From Deltaproteobacteria bacterium (GTDB taxonomy: Bacteria; Desulfobacterota; Dissulfuribacteria; Dissulfuribacterales; UBA3076), in contig JAGYNZ010000004.1 of NCBI GenBank assembly GCA_018399745.1, positions 40,091-104,090 on the forward strand: DNA of 64,000 bases. Reading direction: 5' to 3'. The position numbers were made by a program, and so were the translations under genes. Each line of letters starts with the position of its first letter. Position 1 is the stretch's first letter. Below the pieces are notes generated by a model. It saw only the letters and a program-made list of their open reading frames with translations. It was not told where the DNA came from and did not search any database. Of this stretch, positions 19,395 through 29,275 are shown one piece after another.

Positions 19395-21218
19395 ATGAAA
19401 AAAAGCCTTTACGAATTTCTGGAGCGCCAACCCTCACTTAGGCACCTTAATGATGTTGAGTGGCTGGATATTGTCCGTTCCATCCAGCAGGAATATCTGG
19501 CCGGAATCCTCTCAGACATTATTCACAATGTCGAAGAAATTATCGAGATCGATACCCGTCTTGAAGAAAAGAGGGTCCTTGAGATTGTTGCGGAAAAAAT
19601 CGTAAATATTCTCAGGGCCGACGCGGCATACATATGGCTCTTTAATCCTAAATCTCTCAGTACCACATGCCTCGGCGCTTACCGAATTTCTGAAGCCGAA
19701 TGCGAGGTAGATATCTCTTTTGAAAATTCCATTCCACTACAGGTGGTCCGGCAAAACAAAAGCATCTCTATAGCAGGCCTCGTTGAGGACCCGCGTTTCA
19801 AGACCAGAAGCATCGTGAAAGATCAGGGGTTTCATTGTCTTTTGGCAATACCCCTCAAGATTACAGGTTTTTTAGGCCCTGAAGGAGACGTTCTTGGCTC
19901 CATTACAATTTTTTACAAAGAGGACAAAGGGAAATTCGATTCATTTGAAATTATACATGCAGAGCTCCTGGCCAGATGCATAAGCTATGTCCTTGCTAAA
20001 AGGAAGATTCGGGGCCTGCAGAGTCTGAATGCTCATAAGAAGAAGATGGTAGACAGGATTTTTATAAAGTTAAGTAATAGGGAAGGGATTAAGTTAAAGG
20101 ACCTGTTCCTCGATATGATTCCAGATCTTGCCCCATATCTTCAGATCAAGAGCTGTTGCCTCTTCTCAGTTTCCAAGGATCAGAAACTCATTCGTGTTGA
20201 GGCGGGCTATCCCTCAGACAAAACATATCACCAGCCGGGCCATACCTTTACAGTGAGTCATCATCCTTATTTCCAGGTCGCTATCCAAGGGGCATCGGAA
20301 TACGGAGATTATCCGTTTGAAAGGATAGATCCTTCCTACTTTTTGATCAAAGATCCTGAAAAGAGCCGGTTTACCAGCTCAGGTATGAGAAAATTTGTTG
20401 AACAACATAACATTTATTCTATCCTAATAATCCCTCTTAAGACCAATGGGGCCGCTCTTTATCTAATGACTTTTTATGCTACTGAACAGAAGTCATCTTT
20501 TACTAACGAAGAGATTGATTTGCTGACTTTTTTTGGAAAAGAAGTTATGAGAGCCCTTAGATCAGAGCTTTTGGACGATGTCTTGCACGATTTCAAAAAT
20601 CCAGCGATTGGCATTGCAGGTTTTGCCTCCAAGGCAAGGAATCTAATGGAATCAGAGGACCTTAATGAAACAAGAAACAAGTTGACCACCTATCTCGACA
20701 TCATCCTTAAGGAAACGGTCCGTATGCAGGATATGGCCCTCTCCATGAAACTGGAAGGACGGGAAGAGGTTTTAAATCTCAGTGATATCGCCGAAGAACG
20801 ATTCCGTCTGAATGAGGAGGCCGTTAGGCAATCATGGCGCAGATACATAAGGATCGAGCCCCCTGATATTAAAGAAGAGATATTAATCTATTGCTCGCGC
20901 TTTGGTCTGGAACGAGTACTGGACAACCTTTTGAACAACGCAGTAAATGCCATTCCAAAACAGGGAGGGGTTCTGGCCATGCGTTGCTATATAGAGGGAA
21001 GCATGGCCTGTCTCGAGATTAGAAATACCGGAGATATACCAAAAGAAAAGATCGATCAGGTCAGAAGGGGTGAAGTAAAAGGTCGGGGCTTGAACATCAT
21101 TTATCGCTTTGTGCAAAGCAACTACGGTAAAATTAATATCCTGGCCGAAAATGGCCAGACCACAGTAATTGTGAAATTACCACTTTTTCAGCAAAAAGAC
21201 ACTAAATCCACAGAGTAA
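19395..21218 (+). CDS. Soluble sensor histidine kinase with two GAF domains
   Basis: 607 residues with no membrane segment. The N-terminal helix (1-50) is followed by two GAF domains (about 55-195 and 225-390), then the kinase core: H box with phospho-acceptor H398 in VLHDFKNPAIG, N box in ERVLDNLLNNAVNAIP, and a G2 element GRGLNI. The G1 segment reads NTGDIP, with Asn in place of the usual Asp. It lacks a receiver domain and no response regulator is adjacent, so it is an orphan. The GAF domains suggest a cytoplasmic ligand or redox signal. The closest candidate partner in the window is the sigma-54 regulator near 50 kb, but its receiver lacks the normal phospho-acceptor Asp. Confidence 0.88.
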   Translation: MKKSLYEFLERQPSLRHLNDVEWLDIVRSIQQEYLAGILSDIIHNVEEIIEIDTRLEEKRVLEIVAEKIVNILRADAAYIWLFNPKSLSTTCLGAYRISEAECEVDISFENSIPLQVVRQNKSISIAGLVEDPRFKTRSIVKDQGFHCLLAIPLKITGFLGPEGDVLGSITIFYKEDKGKFDSFEIIHAELLARCISYVLAKRKIRGLQSLNAHKKKMVDRIFIKLSNREGIKLKDLFLDMIPDLAPYLQIKSCCLFSVSKDQKLIRVEAGYPSDKTYHQPGHTFTVSHHPYFQVAIQGASEYGDYPFERIDPSYFLIKDPEKSRFTSSGMRKFVEQHNIYSILIIPLKTNGAALYLMTFYATEQKSSFTNEEIDLLTFFGKEVMRALRSELLDDVLHDFKNPAIGIAGFASKARNLMESEDLNETRNKLTTYLDIILKETVRMQDMALSMKLEGREEVLNLSDIAEERFRLNEEAVRQSWRRYIRIEPPDIKEEILIYCSRFGLERVLDNLLNNAVNAIPKQGGVLAMRCYIEGSMACLEIRNTGDIPKEKIDQVRRGEVKGRGLNIIYRFVQSNYGKINILAENGQTTVIVKLPLFQQKDTKSTE

Positions 21219-21284
21219 TTCCTGCACTTTAAACAGTTAAATTAGTCATACCCGCCTACACGTTTTTCTCCGTGACATGGTGGG

Positions 21285-21315
21285 AAAAAAGGGGGGGTGC
21301 TGCGATCGGGCAGCA
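21285..21315 (-). terminator. Possible intrinsic terminator after the HTH gene
   Basis: On the minus strand a stem TGCTGC/GCAGCA (21298-21315) is followed by seven C and then six T (21285-21290). It lies 8 bases past the stop of the small HTH gene. The C-run between stem and T-tract is atypical, so the call is moderate. Confidence 0.4.
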
Positions 21316-21322
21316 TATCCAT

Positions 21323-21559
21323 TTATGATTGTTTGAGTTTGATGCCTGGCTCCTCTCGGATAAAAATCTCAACAGGGTTCTCGCGTTTCTTTTTTGGCAG
21401 ATTAACTCCCTGCTTTCGAAGTTCCGTAACAATTTTCGAAACCTGAGTCTTGCTGATACCGAGCTGTTCCGAAATTTCAACCGCGGTCCTGTTTGTATAG
21501 TTATTGTATATGTAACGTACATCATCTACTGTGTATGGCCTACTTTTGGTCCTGGTCAT
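21323..21559 (-). CDS. Small helix-turn-helix DNA-binding protein
   Basis: 78 residues, very basic. A helix-turn-helix is visible at about 24-48 (RTAVEISEQLGISKTQVSKI), followed by KQGVNLPKKKRE and a short tail. It resembles single-HTH proteins of the homeodomain-like or ParB/KorB-like type but I cannot name the family. AAAGGATAA lies 9 bases upstream of the ATG and supports a real gene. It follows clpB on the same strand after 325 bases and has a possible terminator just behind. Targets are unknown. Confidence 0.72.
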   Translation of the reverse strand: MTRTKSRPYTVDDVRYIYNNYTNRTAVEISEQLGISKTQVSKIVTELRKQGVNLPKKKRENPVEIFIREEPGIKLKQS

Positions 21560-21884
21560 AATTAATTATCCTTTTACAAATTTTTTGTCTATGACCCTGC
21601 TCAAAAGCTCCGATTTGCGGCATCATTCAATTTTCCGTTATTGGGATGTTTCATTCTTTAAAAATTTTTGAGCCTTGCATCCGGAGCATTTTGAGGGGCA
21701 TAATATTTTGGGCTTTTCGCAGTACAATCATCCATGCATTGTGTCATAGTCCCTAATAATCATATATCAGGCGGCAAAATACAAGGCCCATCACGTTGTC
21801 AATAAATAGATCAAGCCAATATACCAAAAGAGAGCGTTTTGCACCAATTCAGAAACGAGTATTCTTTTTATTAAGTGGAGATTA
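21560..21884 (-). other. Gap between clpB and the HTH gene
   Basis: 325 AT-rich bases. No ORF with a ribosome-binding site, tRNA or clear terminator was found. The length suggests the HTH gene has its own promoter. Confidence 0.45.
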
Positions 21885-24470
21885 TCAGTTTTTCCGGAAT
21901 GATATATGGCCATTTTCGTCTATGTCAACAAGGATATTGTCTCCCTCCTTGAAAGTTCCCTCAAGGATTTTAAGTGCCAGAGGATTTTCAACATAGCGCT
22001 GGATAGACCTCTTGAGAGGACGGGCACCATAGGTTGGATCATGGCCCACATCAGCTATCCATGTCTTTGCCTTTTTGGTCAGGTCTATTTCATAATTGCG
22101 CTCCTTTAGACGGTTTTTGAGATAGTTAAGCTGAATGTCCACGATACTCTCCAGGTGTTCCTTGCTGAGTGAGTGAAAGATGATTATGTCGTCTATACGG
22201 TTTAAGAACTCGGGTTTAAAGTGCGAACGAAGTGAGTTCATCATCTTGTGTTCTATTTCCTCTGGATCTCTGATTTGTTGAATCAGATCAGTACCTATGT
22301 TTGAAGTCATGATAATTATGGTATTACGAAAGTCTACTGTGCGCCCCTTACCGTCGGTCAACCTACCATCATCCAGGATTTGAAGCAGTATGTTGAATAC
22401 ATCCGGATGGGCCTTTTCTATCTCGTCAAAAAGGATAACAGAGTATGGTTTGCGCCGCACTGCCTCTGTGAGGTAGCCTCCTTCTTCGTATCCCACATAT
22501 CCTGGAGGTGCACCAATTAACCTGGCTACTGCATGTCTTTCCATGTATTCGCTCATGTCCATGCGAATTATGGCCTGCTCTGTATCGAATAAGAATTCAG
22601 CCAGGGTCCTGGCCATTTCCGTTTTTCCGACACCTGTTGGTCCAAGGAAGATAAAAGAGCCTATAGGCCGCGCGCTGTCCTGCAGACCGGACCTGGCCCT
22701 GCGGACTGCATTTGATACCGCCTGTATAGCCTTTTTCTGGCCAACTACTCTTCGGCTTAGGCGATCTTCCATGTGAACCAGCCTTTCTCTCTCCCCCTCA
22801 AGGAGCTGACTAACAGGAATTCCGGTCCACTTGGATATGATGTCCGCAATGTCGTTTGCGTCCACTTCCTCTTTAAGAATACCGGTGCCGTCCTTCTGAA
22901 GTTCTTCTATACGCTCCTGTTCCTTTTTCAGATCTTTCTCAAGTTTGGGGATTTCTCCGTAGAGGATCTCGGCGACTTTATTGAGGTCTCCCTCCCGCTG
23001 GTACCTCTCCGCGTCGATTTTTAGCTGATCTATACGTTCCTTGATTTCACGAATTTTTGTAATAATACCCTTCTCCTGCTGCCATCGGGCCTTTAGTGCA
23101 TCGCTCTGTTCCCTGAGATCGGCAAGATCCTGTCTGATCTTGCCCAATCTTTCTTTGGAAGCAGGATCGGTCTCTTTTTTAAGGGCCTCTTGTTCAATTT
23201 CAAGCTGCATGCTTCGTCTTTCTAATTCATCAATATCTGATGGAAGGCTATCTATTTCAATTCGGAGTTTTGCCGCTGACTCGTCTATAAGATCAATTGC
23301 CTTATCAGGTAGAAATCGATCCGTTATATAGCGCTGAGACAGAGTAGATGCGGCGACAATGGCTGAATCCTTTATCCTGACTCCGTGGTGTACCTCATAC
23401 TTTTCTTTCAATCCGCGGAGTATGGCAATAGTGTCTTCAACACTGGACTCATTTACCATCACGGGCTGAAAACGCCTTTCGAGTGCCGTATCCTTTTCAA
23501 TGTATTTACGATATTCGTCAATCGTGGTGGCGCCTATACAGTGGAGTTCTCCTCTGGCCAGTGCCGGCTTAAGCATATTGGAGGCATCCATGGATCCCTG
23601 GACCGCTCCGGCGCCCACCAGTGTGTGTATTTCATCTATAAAAAGGACGACCTCTCCTTCCCTTTTTGACACTTCCTTGAGTACTGCCTTGAGGCGTTCT
23701 TCAAATTCACCCCTGTACTTGGCACCTGCTATCAAGGCACCAATGTCCAAGGCAATAATACGCCGGTCCTTCAATGTCTCCGGAATGTCACCGGAAACTA
23801 TTCTTTGAGCCAGGCCTTCTACAATCGCAGTCTTGCCAACGCCCGGTTCACCTATGAGGACAGGATTATTTTTGGTCCTACGTGACAGAACCTGCAGAAC
23901 TCTGCGGATTTCGTCGTCGCGCCCTATTACCGGATCCAGCTTTCCGGATTTTGCCAGAGAAGTAAGGTCTCTCCCATATTTTTCAAGTGCCTGATATTTT
24001 CCCTCAGGGTTAGGATCGGTTATTCTCAGGTTACCCCGTATGGATACCAGGGCCTGCAGTAAGTTATCCTTATTAACGCCATGAGCCGCCAAGGTCTGAC
24101 CGGCTTTTGTGTGAGATGCCTCGAGAATGGCCAGAAGCAGGTGTTCCTGGCTGACATACTCGTCCTTCATTTTATCCGCAATGGCAAATGCCTTTTCAAG
24201 TACCTGGTTCAGAGTGGATGACATATAGACCTGCATGCCCGCTCCGCTCACACGGGGAAGACTGTTTAGGGCTGCATCCACGTCTGCTTGAATGGCCTGA
24301 ATTTCAACCCCCATTTTTTTCAGAACCGACAATACTATTCCCTCCGTCTGCCTCAACATTATCTTCAGCACATGTTCAGGCTCGATTTGCGGATGGCCTT
24401 TGCTTTGGGCCAAACTCTGTGCCCCCTGCAGGGTCTCTTGTGATTTCATTGTAAATTTGTCAATTTGCAT
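21885..24470 (-). CDS. clpB: ATP-dependent disaggregase ClpB
   Basis: 861 residues, full length. Clp N domain (about 1-145), first AAA+ module with Walker A GEPGVGKT near 203-210 and [11 protein letters not shown], the long middle coiled-coil (about 400-525) that distinguishes ClpB from ClpA/ClpC, and a second AAA+ module with GPTGVGKT near 605 and [10 protein letters not shown]. The pore-loop [11 protein letters not shown] and sensor [10 protein letters not shown] are present. It works as a hexamer with DnaK to resolve aggregates after heat stress. AAGGAATTATTAAACT precedes the ATG. No CIRCE element is visible upstream. Confidence 0.97.
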   Translation of the reverse strand: MQIDKFTMKSQETLQGAQSLAQSKGHPQIEPEHVLKIMLRQTEGIVLSVLKKMGVEIQAIQADVDAALNSLPRVSGAGMQVYMSSTLNQVLEKAFAIADKMKDEYVSQEHLLLAILEASHTKAGQTLAAHGVNKDNLLQALVSIRGNLRITDPNPEGKYQALEKYGRDLTSLAKSGKLDPVIGRDDEIRRVLQVLSRRTKNNPVLIGEPGVGKTAIVEGLAQRIVSGDIPETLKDRRIIALDIGALIAGAKYRGEFEERLKAVLKEVSKREGEVVLFIDEIHTLVGAGAVQGSMDASNMLKPALARGELHCIGATTIDEYRKYIEKDTALERRFQPVMVNESSVEDTIAILRGLKEKYEVHHGVRIKDSAIVAASTLSQRYITDRFLPDKAIDLIDESAAKLRIEIDSLPSDIDELERRSMQLEIEQEALKKETDPASKERLGKIRQDLADLREQSDALKARWQQEKGIITKIREIKERIDQLKIDAERYQREGDLNKVAEILYGEIPKLEKDLKKEQERIEELQKDGTGILKEEVDANDIADIISKWTGIPVSQLLEGERERLVHMEDRLSRRVVGQKKAIQAVSNAVRRARSGLQDSARPIGSFIFLGPTGVGKTEMARTLAEFLFDTEQAIIRMDMSEYMERHAVARLIGAPPGYVGYEEGGYLTEAVRRKPYSVILFDEIEKAHPDVFNILLQILDDGRLTDGKGRTVDFRNTIIIMTSNIGTDLIQQIRDPEEIEHKMMNSLRSHFKPEFLNRIDDIIIFHSLSKEHLESIVDIQLNYLKNRLKERNYEIDLTKKAKTWIADVGHDPTYGARPLKRSIQRYVENPLALKILEGTFKEGDNILVDIDENGHISFRKN

Positions 24471-24550
24471 AGTTTAATAATTCCTTAAAATTCGATATTT
24501 TATTTATATTATGAGATATTTTCTGCACTTTGAAAAAGTAAGAATGGGAT

Positions 24551-24580
24551 ATTATAGTGTCAATAGATTAGCAATAACAA
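24551..24580 (-). promoter_or_regulatory. Candidate sigma-70-like promoter of clpB
   Basis: On the minus strand TTGTTA (24575-24580) and TATAAT (24551-24556) are separated by 18 bases, about 80 bases before the clpB start. The -10 is perfect and the -35 moderate. A heat-shock (sigma-32) promoter would be expected for clpB but no clear CTTGAA/CCCCAT pair was seen. Confidence 0.4.
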
Positions 24581-24760
24581 TTGCTTCGTTCAGTTATAGA
24601 ATATTGGCAGTCGTTTACAGCTTGAAATTCAAAATAGTTAAAGTATAGAAATTGGGTATATACATATGAATACCAAATTTTCAATTTTTCATAATTCCGT
24701 TATGCCTAATAATATTGATTTGATTACGGAATTAATCATTATTTAAAAGGGGCTGGGTCT

Positions 24761-25951
24761 ATGACAATTGATCTTAGGGATGAAAAAATTCGTCTGGAAA
24801 AAGACGAAAAAAAAAGTCTTTCTCCATTTGCCACCCTCAGTATTGATGCAGTGAGGGAGAAGAAAGAAGCTAGATTGGCCACAGACCACAGGCAGTGGTT
24901 TTCAGTTGATGCGGACAGAATTCTGCATTCACTGGCTTATGCACGGTATGTAGACAAAACACAGGTTTTTTCTCTTATCCCAAATGATCATATTACTCAT
25001 CGGGTGCTGCACGTCCAACTGGTATCAAAAATTGCAAGGACTATAGGTCGTTTTCTCCGATTAAATGAAGATCTTATTGAAGCCATAGCCTATGGGCACG
25101 ATATTGGCCATCCTCCCTTTGGCCATGATGGTGAACGATATCTTACCGAGTTATGCGTGGAACATGGTCTTCCCCCGTTTATTCATAGTGTCCAGGGAGT
25201 TCATTTCCTGCGCAGGGTTGAACGAAAGGCCAGGGGGTGCAACCTCAGTCTTCAAGTGTTTGATGGAATACTGTGCCATGATGGGGAGATACACTGTCCG
25301 TCAATAAGTCCTTACAGGGGGAAGACTTTTAAGACCCTCGACAGGGAGATAGAAGCGAAGCTCTCTTCTCCCCAGACAGACCTCAGGCCCATGACTCTGG
25401 AAGGCTGTGTGGTCAGGATGGCCGATGTCATCAGCTATGTGGGAAGGGATATTGAGGACGCTATCAGGCTTTGTCTGGTGAGAAGGAACCAGATCCCTGA
25501 TAATTGCCGAGAGATATTGGGAGATACAAACGGTACCATTGTTTACCGCCTGGTTGAGGACCTTATCAAATTCAGCCGGAATAGAGATGAGATAGCCTTC
25601 AGCCATGATGTAGTTCAGGCCCTGGCAGAATTAAAGGCCTTTAATATGGAGTTCATCTATATGAATCCCAGGATTAAAACTGAGTCAGCCAAAATCAAGA
25701 ATCTCTACAGAATTCTGTTTGAACGCTTTCTGGAGGATCTGCAAAAGCACAGAAGGGAGTCGGTGATTTTTAAGGATTATCTTAATGGAATGGATGCCAG
25801 TTACACTCAGGAACAGTCTTATGAGGCCATTGTGAGGGACTTTATTTCAGGTATGACCGATGCATATTTTCTAAGGATGGGGAAGACCATTTTGATCCCG
25901 CAGCCTCTACCTGCCAGATTTTCGTCTTCGGGCAATGTGCTTGGTGGTTGA
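24761..25951 (+). CDS. dGTPase-like HD-domain phosphohydrolase
   Basis: 396 residues of the deoxyguanosine-triphosphate triphosphohydrolase-like family, which removes tripolyphosphate from dNTPs. HD-domain metal ligands are visible: H80 in ITHRVLHV, H113-D114 in AYGHDIGHPPFGHDGE, and a later Asp in RMADVISYVGRDIEDA. The RILHSLAYARYVDKTQVF segment matches the RLRRLxxKTQVF motif that starts these enzymes. It is shorter than E. coli Dgt (505), like most members outside enterobacteria. AAAGGGGCTGGG precedes the ATG. Divergent from clpB; converges on panB. Confidence 0.88.
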   Translation: MTIDLRDEKIRLEKDEKKSLSPFATLSIDAVREKKEARLATDHRQWFSVDADRILHSLAYARYVDKTQVFSLIPNDHITHRVLHVQLVSKIARTIGRFLRLNEDLIEAIAYGHDIGHPPFGHDGERYLTELCVEHGLPPFIHSVQGVHFLRRVERKARGCNLSLQVFDGILCHDGEIHCPSISPYRGKTFKTLDREIEAKLSSPQTDLRPMTLEGCVVRMADVISYVGRDIEDAIRLCLVRRNQIPDNCREILGDTNGTIVYRLVEDLIKFSRNRDEIAFSHDVVQALAELKAFNMEFIYMNPRIKTESAKIKNLYRILFERFLEDLQKHRRESVIFKDYLNGMDASYTQEQSYEAIVRDFISGMTDAYFLRMGKTILIPQPLPARFSSSGNVLGG

Positions 25952-26079
25952 TTTTTCTTCCTCGCTCCGTCTTGCCCTTGAAAAGAATCTATGAATTTTG
26001 CAAAAGGATTACTGGATAATCCGTATTAATCAGGATATGTCGGACGAAAATTCCATTTTCCTTCTTGCTAAAAATATAT

Positions 26080-26940
26080 TTATTTGTTATCCGCTTTAAG
26101 GTCCTCAAAAAGCTCCTCGCCGCCTCTGAAACTGTGCTCAGGCCCGGGGAATACACCACTTTTTACTTCATTAATAAAATCGTCTAAGGCTTCCCTGATC
26201 TTCGGATTGAGATTTGCGTAGCGTTTTACGAAGCTCGGTGTAAATTTTTCAAAAAATCCAAGCAGATCATTGATTACAAGGACCTGGCCGTCGCAGTGTG
26301 GACCAGCTCCTATACCTATTGTAGGTATAGGGACCATCTCTGTGATTGTCTTTGCAATGATAGACGGAATGCACTCCAAGACGAGTGAAAATGCACCTGC
26401 ATTAGATACTGCCCTGGCATCCTCAATCAGCTTTTTTGCCGATTTCATGTCTCTACCCTGCACTTTATATCCACCAAGCGCTATTGCTGTTTGGGGGGTG
26501 AGGCCTATGTGTCCCATGACAGAAATGCCAGCCTTGACCATTTTTTCAATGGTGGGTGCAATGTCTGAGCCGCCTTCCAATTTGACGCCGTGGCAGCCTG
26601 CCTTCTTGAGAAACAGGCCTGCGTTTTTCACCGCTTCATTTTTGGATATCTGGTATGACAGGTAAGGCATGTCTCCAATCAGCAGTGCTCTATTAACTCC
26701 TCGCCGGACTGCGCTGCAGTGGTGAATCATTTCCTCCATAGTGACCGGTACTGTGGAGTCATAACCCAAGGCCACCATTCCCAGAGAATCACCCACCAAT
26801 ACTATGTCCAGACCGGCTTCGTCTAATAGTCTGGCCATACTGTAATCGTATGCCGTAAGCATGGTGATTTTTTCGCCTGATGCCTTTTTATTTTGCATAT
26901 CAGCGAGTGTGATGGTCTTTGATGCCTTTTTCTCTTTCAT
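26080..26940 (-). CDS. panB: 3-methyl-2-oxobutanoate hydroxymethyltransferase
   Basis: First committed enzyme of pantothenate synthesis; transfers a hydroxymethyl group from 5,10-methylene-THF to ketoisovalerate. 286 residues (family about 265-290). Visible motifs: MLTAYDYSMARLLDEAG, VLVGDSLGMV with metal-ligand Asp, GDMPYLSYQ, VKLEGG, GHIGLTPQ, and IGIGAGPHCDGQVLV near the C-terminus. No panC or panD neighbour. It converges with the dGTPase gene; just upstream on the same strand lie rnpB and the Nif3 group. Confidence 0.96.
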   Translation of the reverse strand: MKEKKASKTITLADMQNKKASGEKITMLTAYDYSMARLLDEAGLDIVLVGDSLGMVALGYDSTVPVTMEEMIHHCSAVRRGVNRALLIGDMPYLSYQISKNEAVKNAGLFLKKAGCHGVKLEGGSDIAPTIEKMVKAGISVMGHIGLTPQTAIALGGYKVQGRDMKSAKKLIEDARAVSNAGAFSLVLECIPSIIAKTITEMVPIPTIGIGAGPHCDGQVLVINDLLGFFEKFTPSFVKRYANLNPKIREALDDFINEVKSGVFPGPEHSFRGGEELFEDLKADNK

Positions 26941-27023
26941 TTTTCAGGTATCAGCATGGAAATAGTAAATTTTGAATATTGAGTTATACATATTTGAACA
27001 ATAATAAATTATCAACGAAAAAA

Positions 27024-27396
27024 GCCGGTGGAGACCAGTCATAAGCCGGGTTCTGTTCCCTTGTAGTACCAAGGTGGTGATCATTCATCTGGGATGTCGA
27101 TTGCTCGACACCTCACGCAACCTACCCGGAAGCTTCGAGCGGGCCACTCTCTAGCGCTCCCCTATTTGGTTTTGCTACGGGTGGGGTTTACCAAGCCTGC
27201 AACGTCACCGCCGCATCTGGTGAGCTCTTACCTCACCTTTTCACCCTTACCAGCTAAAGAACTGGCGGTATATTTTCTGTGGCACTTTCCCTGGGGTCGC
27301 CCCCGGTCCGCGTTACGGACCACCCTGTCCTGTGTAGCCCGGACTTTCCTCCAGATAAAAGATATTACCTGGCGATCACCGGCTGTCTCCGCCGGC
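27024..27396 (-). ncRNA. rnpB: RNase P RNA (bacterial class A)
   Basis: About 373 bases. The ends pair as helix P1: GCCGG-C-GGAGAC at the 5' end (27396 downward) with GTCTCC-A-CCGGC at the 3' end, followed by six T (27018-27023) that would complete an intrinsic terminator. Conserved blocks are recognisable on the minus strand: the region reading GAGGAAAGTCCGGGCT near 27340-27356 (CR-I), the ACAGNNA-type and GGGTGGAGTTT-like segments, and near the 3' end the AGAACCCGGCTTATG-type segment (27040-27055). It processes tRNA 5' ends. It starts 12 bases after the zinc-ribbon gene on the same strand, so it may be cotranscribed with nif3, or have a promoter inside that gene. Confidence 0.95.
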
Positions 27397-27407
27397 AAAA
27401 ATATATA

Positions 27408-28118
27408 TCAACTTACTTTTAAAGCATATATCAGGCGCTGACAAGAAGGACAGGTTAATATCTTTTCATCTCTCAGCAGTTCATTAAAGAGTTGAGGGGG
27501 AATATTCATGTTACATGCAGAACAGACACCATCAGTTACTGCTGCCACTACAACACAATCCCTCCTGTCTTTAAGAAAGTTATATTGGGATAACAGGCTG
27601 GGGCTTATGTCTTTGGATACAGCCTGTCTTTCCTCAGTTAAGGTAACAATTTTGGCGTCCAGGCTTTCCTCTACTTCTTTGACACGTTTTTTCTCTGCCC
27701 TTATTTGCTTGCGATACTGTTTGACCTGCTTGTTTCTTTCCTCGATCTGCCCCTGCAAAGAGCTGATTTCCTCCATGATGGTCAGAATTTCGTCCTCTCT
27801 GTCCGTATTGGCCTTTTTTATTTCGTTAATTTCTTTCTGCAGTGCCTGATATTCCCTATTGGTCTTTAAGGACGAGAGCTTTTTTTGCGACTTTCCAAGA
27901 CGTACATTCTCTAGCTCAAATTCATCCTCTACATCCACCTTCCTTTTCTGAATTTCAGTTATACGTTCATTGAGTTCATCTAGTTCTGCCTCTTTAGACG
28001 AAAGATCCTCCTGAAGGTCTTCAAGATGTTTCGGGGCAGAGGACTTTTCCTCATTTATCTTACGAAGTTCGAGATCGATACCTTGTAAACGTATTAGAAT
28101 TGCAAGTTCTTGTTTCAA
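27408..28118 (-). CDS. Coiled-coil protein with C4-type zinc ribbon (zf-RING_7)
   Basis: 236 residues. Residues 1-180 form a long antiparallel coiled coil (heptads rich in Glu, Lys, Leu). The C-terminal zinc ribbon has Cys ligands at about 199, 202, 223 and 226 (CSACN and CPSCQ). Members include CT398 and HP0958/FlgZ, the latter binding flaA mRNA and RpoN in Helicobacter, but the general role is unsettled. Its ATG overlaps the nif3 stop by four bases, so the two are coupled. Placement immediately before rnpB is a recurring arrangement in this phylum, from memory. Confidence 0.88.
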   Translation of the reverse strand: MKQELAILIRLQGIDLELRKINEEKSSAPKHLEDLQEDLSSKEAELDELNERITEIQKRKVDVEDEFELENVRLGKSQKKLSSLKTNREYQALQKEINEIKKANTDREDEILTIMEEISSLQGQIEERNKQVKQYRKQIRAEKKRVKEVEESLDAKIVTLTEERQAVSKDISPSLLSQYNFLKDRRDCVVVAAVTDGVCSACNMNIPPQLFNELLRDEKILTCPSCQRLIYALKVS

Positions 28119-29017
28119 TTTTCGCTCCTTGTATAGGAAAAGGAATTATTTATAGACAGCAGGGGCCTTGAGCCTAACAGAAACTTGCCGTTTTTGGCCT
28201 TTTCATCTATCCAAAGCCCGAATGGGGATTTTTCGTCGTCAAAGATATATATTTTTAAGTCCCATCCCTTTTCTATGGACTGCTGTTTCATATATTTAGC
28301 CATTGCTGGCACTAAAGGCCATTCTGTATAAAAATGTCCTGCGTCTATAATGGCTTTTCCCATCTGTTCTGCTTCACGGGCAACGTGATGTTTTATCTCG
28401 GCGCTCAGAAATAGGTCGGCGCCTTTATCTATAGCCAGAGGCCAAAGATCTGATCCTGAACCTCCGCAAATAGCTACCCTGGTAATTGTTTGTCCAGGGT
28501 GGCCCACTATCAAAAGCCCCTGATTTCCTAGCATCTTGGAGACCTTGTGCATTATTTCGGACAATTTGCAGCCATATGGAAGGTTGCCGATTCTTCCCAG
28601 GCCAACTGATAGCTGGTTATTTTCACCGGACGTATGCAGAGGTTTTACGTCGGAAATGCCTAGTATATTTGCCAACAAGTCGCTAACACCGCCTACAGTA
28701 GAGTCAAGGTTGGTGTGGGCCGCTGCAAGGGCTATGTTTTCACGCAAAAAACCCGCCAGAAGGCGGGGAACTGGTTTTGAGATGTCAAGCGAGCTTACGG
28801 GCCTGAACAGTAAAGGGTGGTGTGTTAATACCATCTGGGCCTTTCGCTTGGCGGCTTCGTCTAATAATTTTTCCGAAGCATCCAGTGCTATCATAAGTGT
28901 TTGCACAGACGCATCCGGGTCCCCAACCTGCAGCCCTATATTATCCCACGATTCTGCTAATCCAGGAGGTGCCCACACGCAAAGAACATTCCATATCTCA
29001 CCTACAGTTGGAGTCAT
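28115..29017 (-). CDS. Nif3-like dinuclear metal centre protein
   Basis: 300 residues, the NIF3/YbgI/YqfO family; GTP cyclohydrolase I type 2-like fold with a dinuclear metal site. Metal-ligand motifs are visible: ESWDNIGLQVGD, MVLTHHPLLF near residue 63, AAHTNLDSTVGG, and late ADLFLSAEIKHH and DAGHFYTEW with the final His/Glu ligands. There is no extra insert domain such as YqfO has. The molecular function is not settled. The stop overlaps the zinc-ribbon gene start; the tRNA terminator lies 50-80 bases upstream of this gene. Confidence 0.92.
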   Translation of the reverse strand: MTPTVGEIWNVLCVWAPPGLAESWDNIGLQVGDPDASVQTLMIALDASEKLLDEAAKRKAQMVLTHHPLLFRPVSSLDISKPVPRLLAGFLRENIALAAAHTNLDSTVGGVSDLLANILGISDVKPLHTSGENNQLSVGLGRIGNLPYGCKLSEIMHKVSKMLGNQGLLIVGHPGQTITRVAICGGSGSDLWPLAIDKGADLFLSAEIKHHVAREAEQMGKAIIDAGHFYTEWPLVPAMAKYMKQQSIEKGWDLKIYIFDDEKSPFGLWIDEKAKNGKFLLGSRPLLSINNSFSYTRSEN

Positions 29018-29064
29018 GGTGATTGTTGTTCCATTTTTTTGTGTGTGCTGAAGGCCCTTAAGAC

Positions 29065-29097
29065 AAAAAAAGGTGCAAAATAAAGAAATTGCACCTT
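29065..29097 (-). terminator. Intrinsic terminator of the tRNA transcript
   Basis: Read on the minus strand, stem AAGGTGCAA / TTGCACCTT (29070-29097) is followed by seven T (29065-29071). It lies about 90 bases past the 3' end of the tRNA and before nif3. Confidence 0.85.
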
Positions 29098-29185
29098 CTG
29101 CTTTGCAGGTTGTCCGGTCAGATTGATCTTTGGTTTAATATCGTATTTAGTCAGAATTTTTGCTATCCTCATTATTTGTTATAAA

Positions 29186-29259
29186 TGGGCCCACCAGGAT
29201 TCGAACCTGGGACCAACCGGTTATGAGCCGGTGGCTCTGACCAACTGAGCTATGGGCCC
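29186..29259 (-). tRNA. tRNA with CAT anticodon (Met elongator or Ile2)
   Basis: 74 bases folding into a perfect cloverleaf: acceptor GGGCCCA/TGGGCCC with discriminator A, D arm GCTC/GAGC, anticodon stem ACCGG/CCGGT with loop CTCATAA, T arm CCAGG-TTCGAAT-CCTGG. The 3' CCA is not encoded. Anticodon CAT is shared by elongator Met, initiator Met and Ile2 (whose C34 is modified to lysidine). It is not an initiator type: the anticodon stem lacks three consecutive G-C pairs. The GGCTCATAACC anticodon arm resembles Bacillus tRNA-Ile2, so Ile2 is a real possibility; a covariance-model run would decide. Confidence 0.95.
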
Positions 29260-29275
29260 ACCGGTTAAATTGTCA

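Noticed and set aside
27094..27441. Plus-strand ORF of 115 codons
   Set aside because: It lies antisense over rnpB and has no ribosome-binding site.
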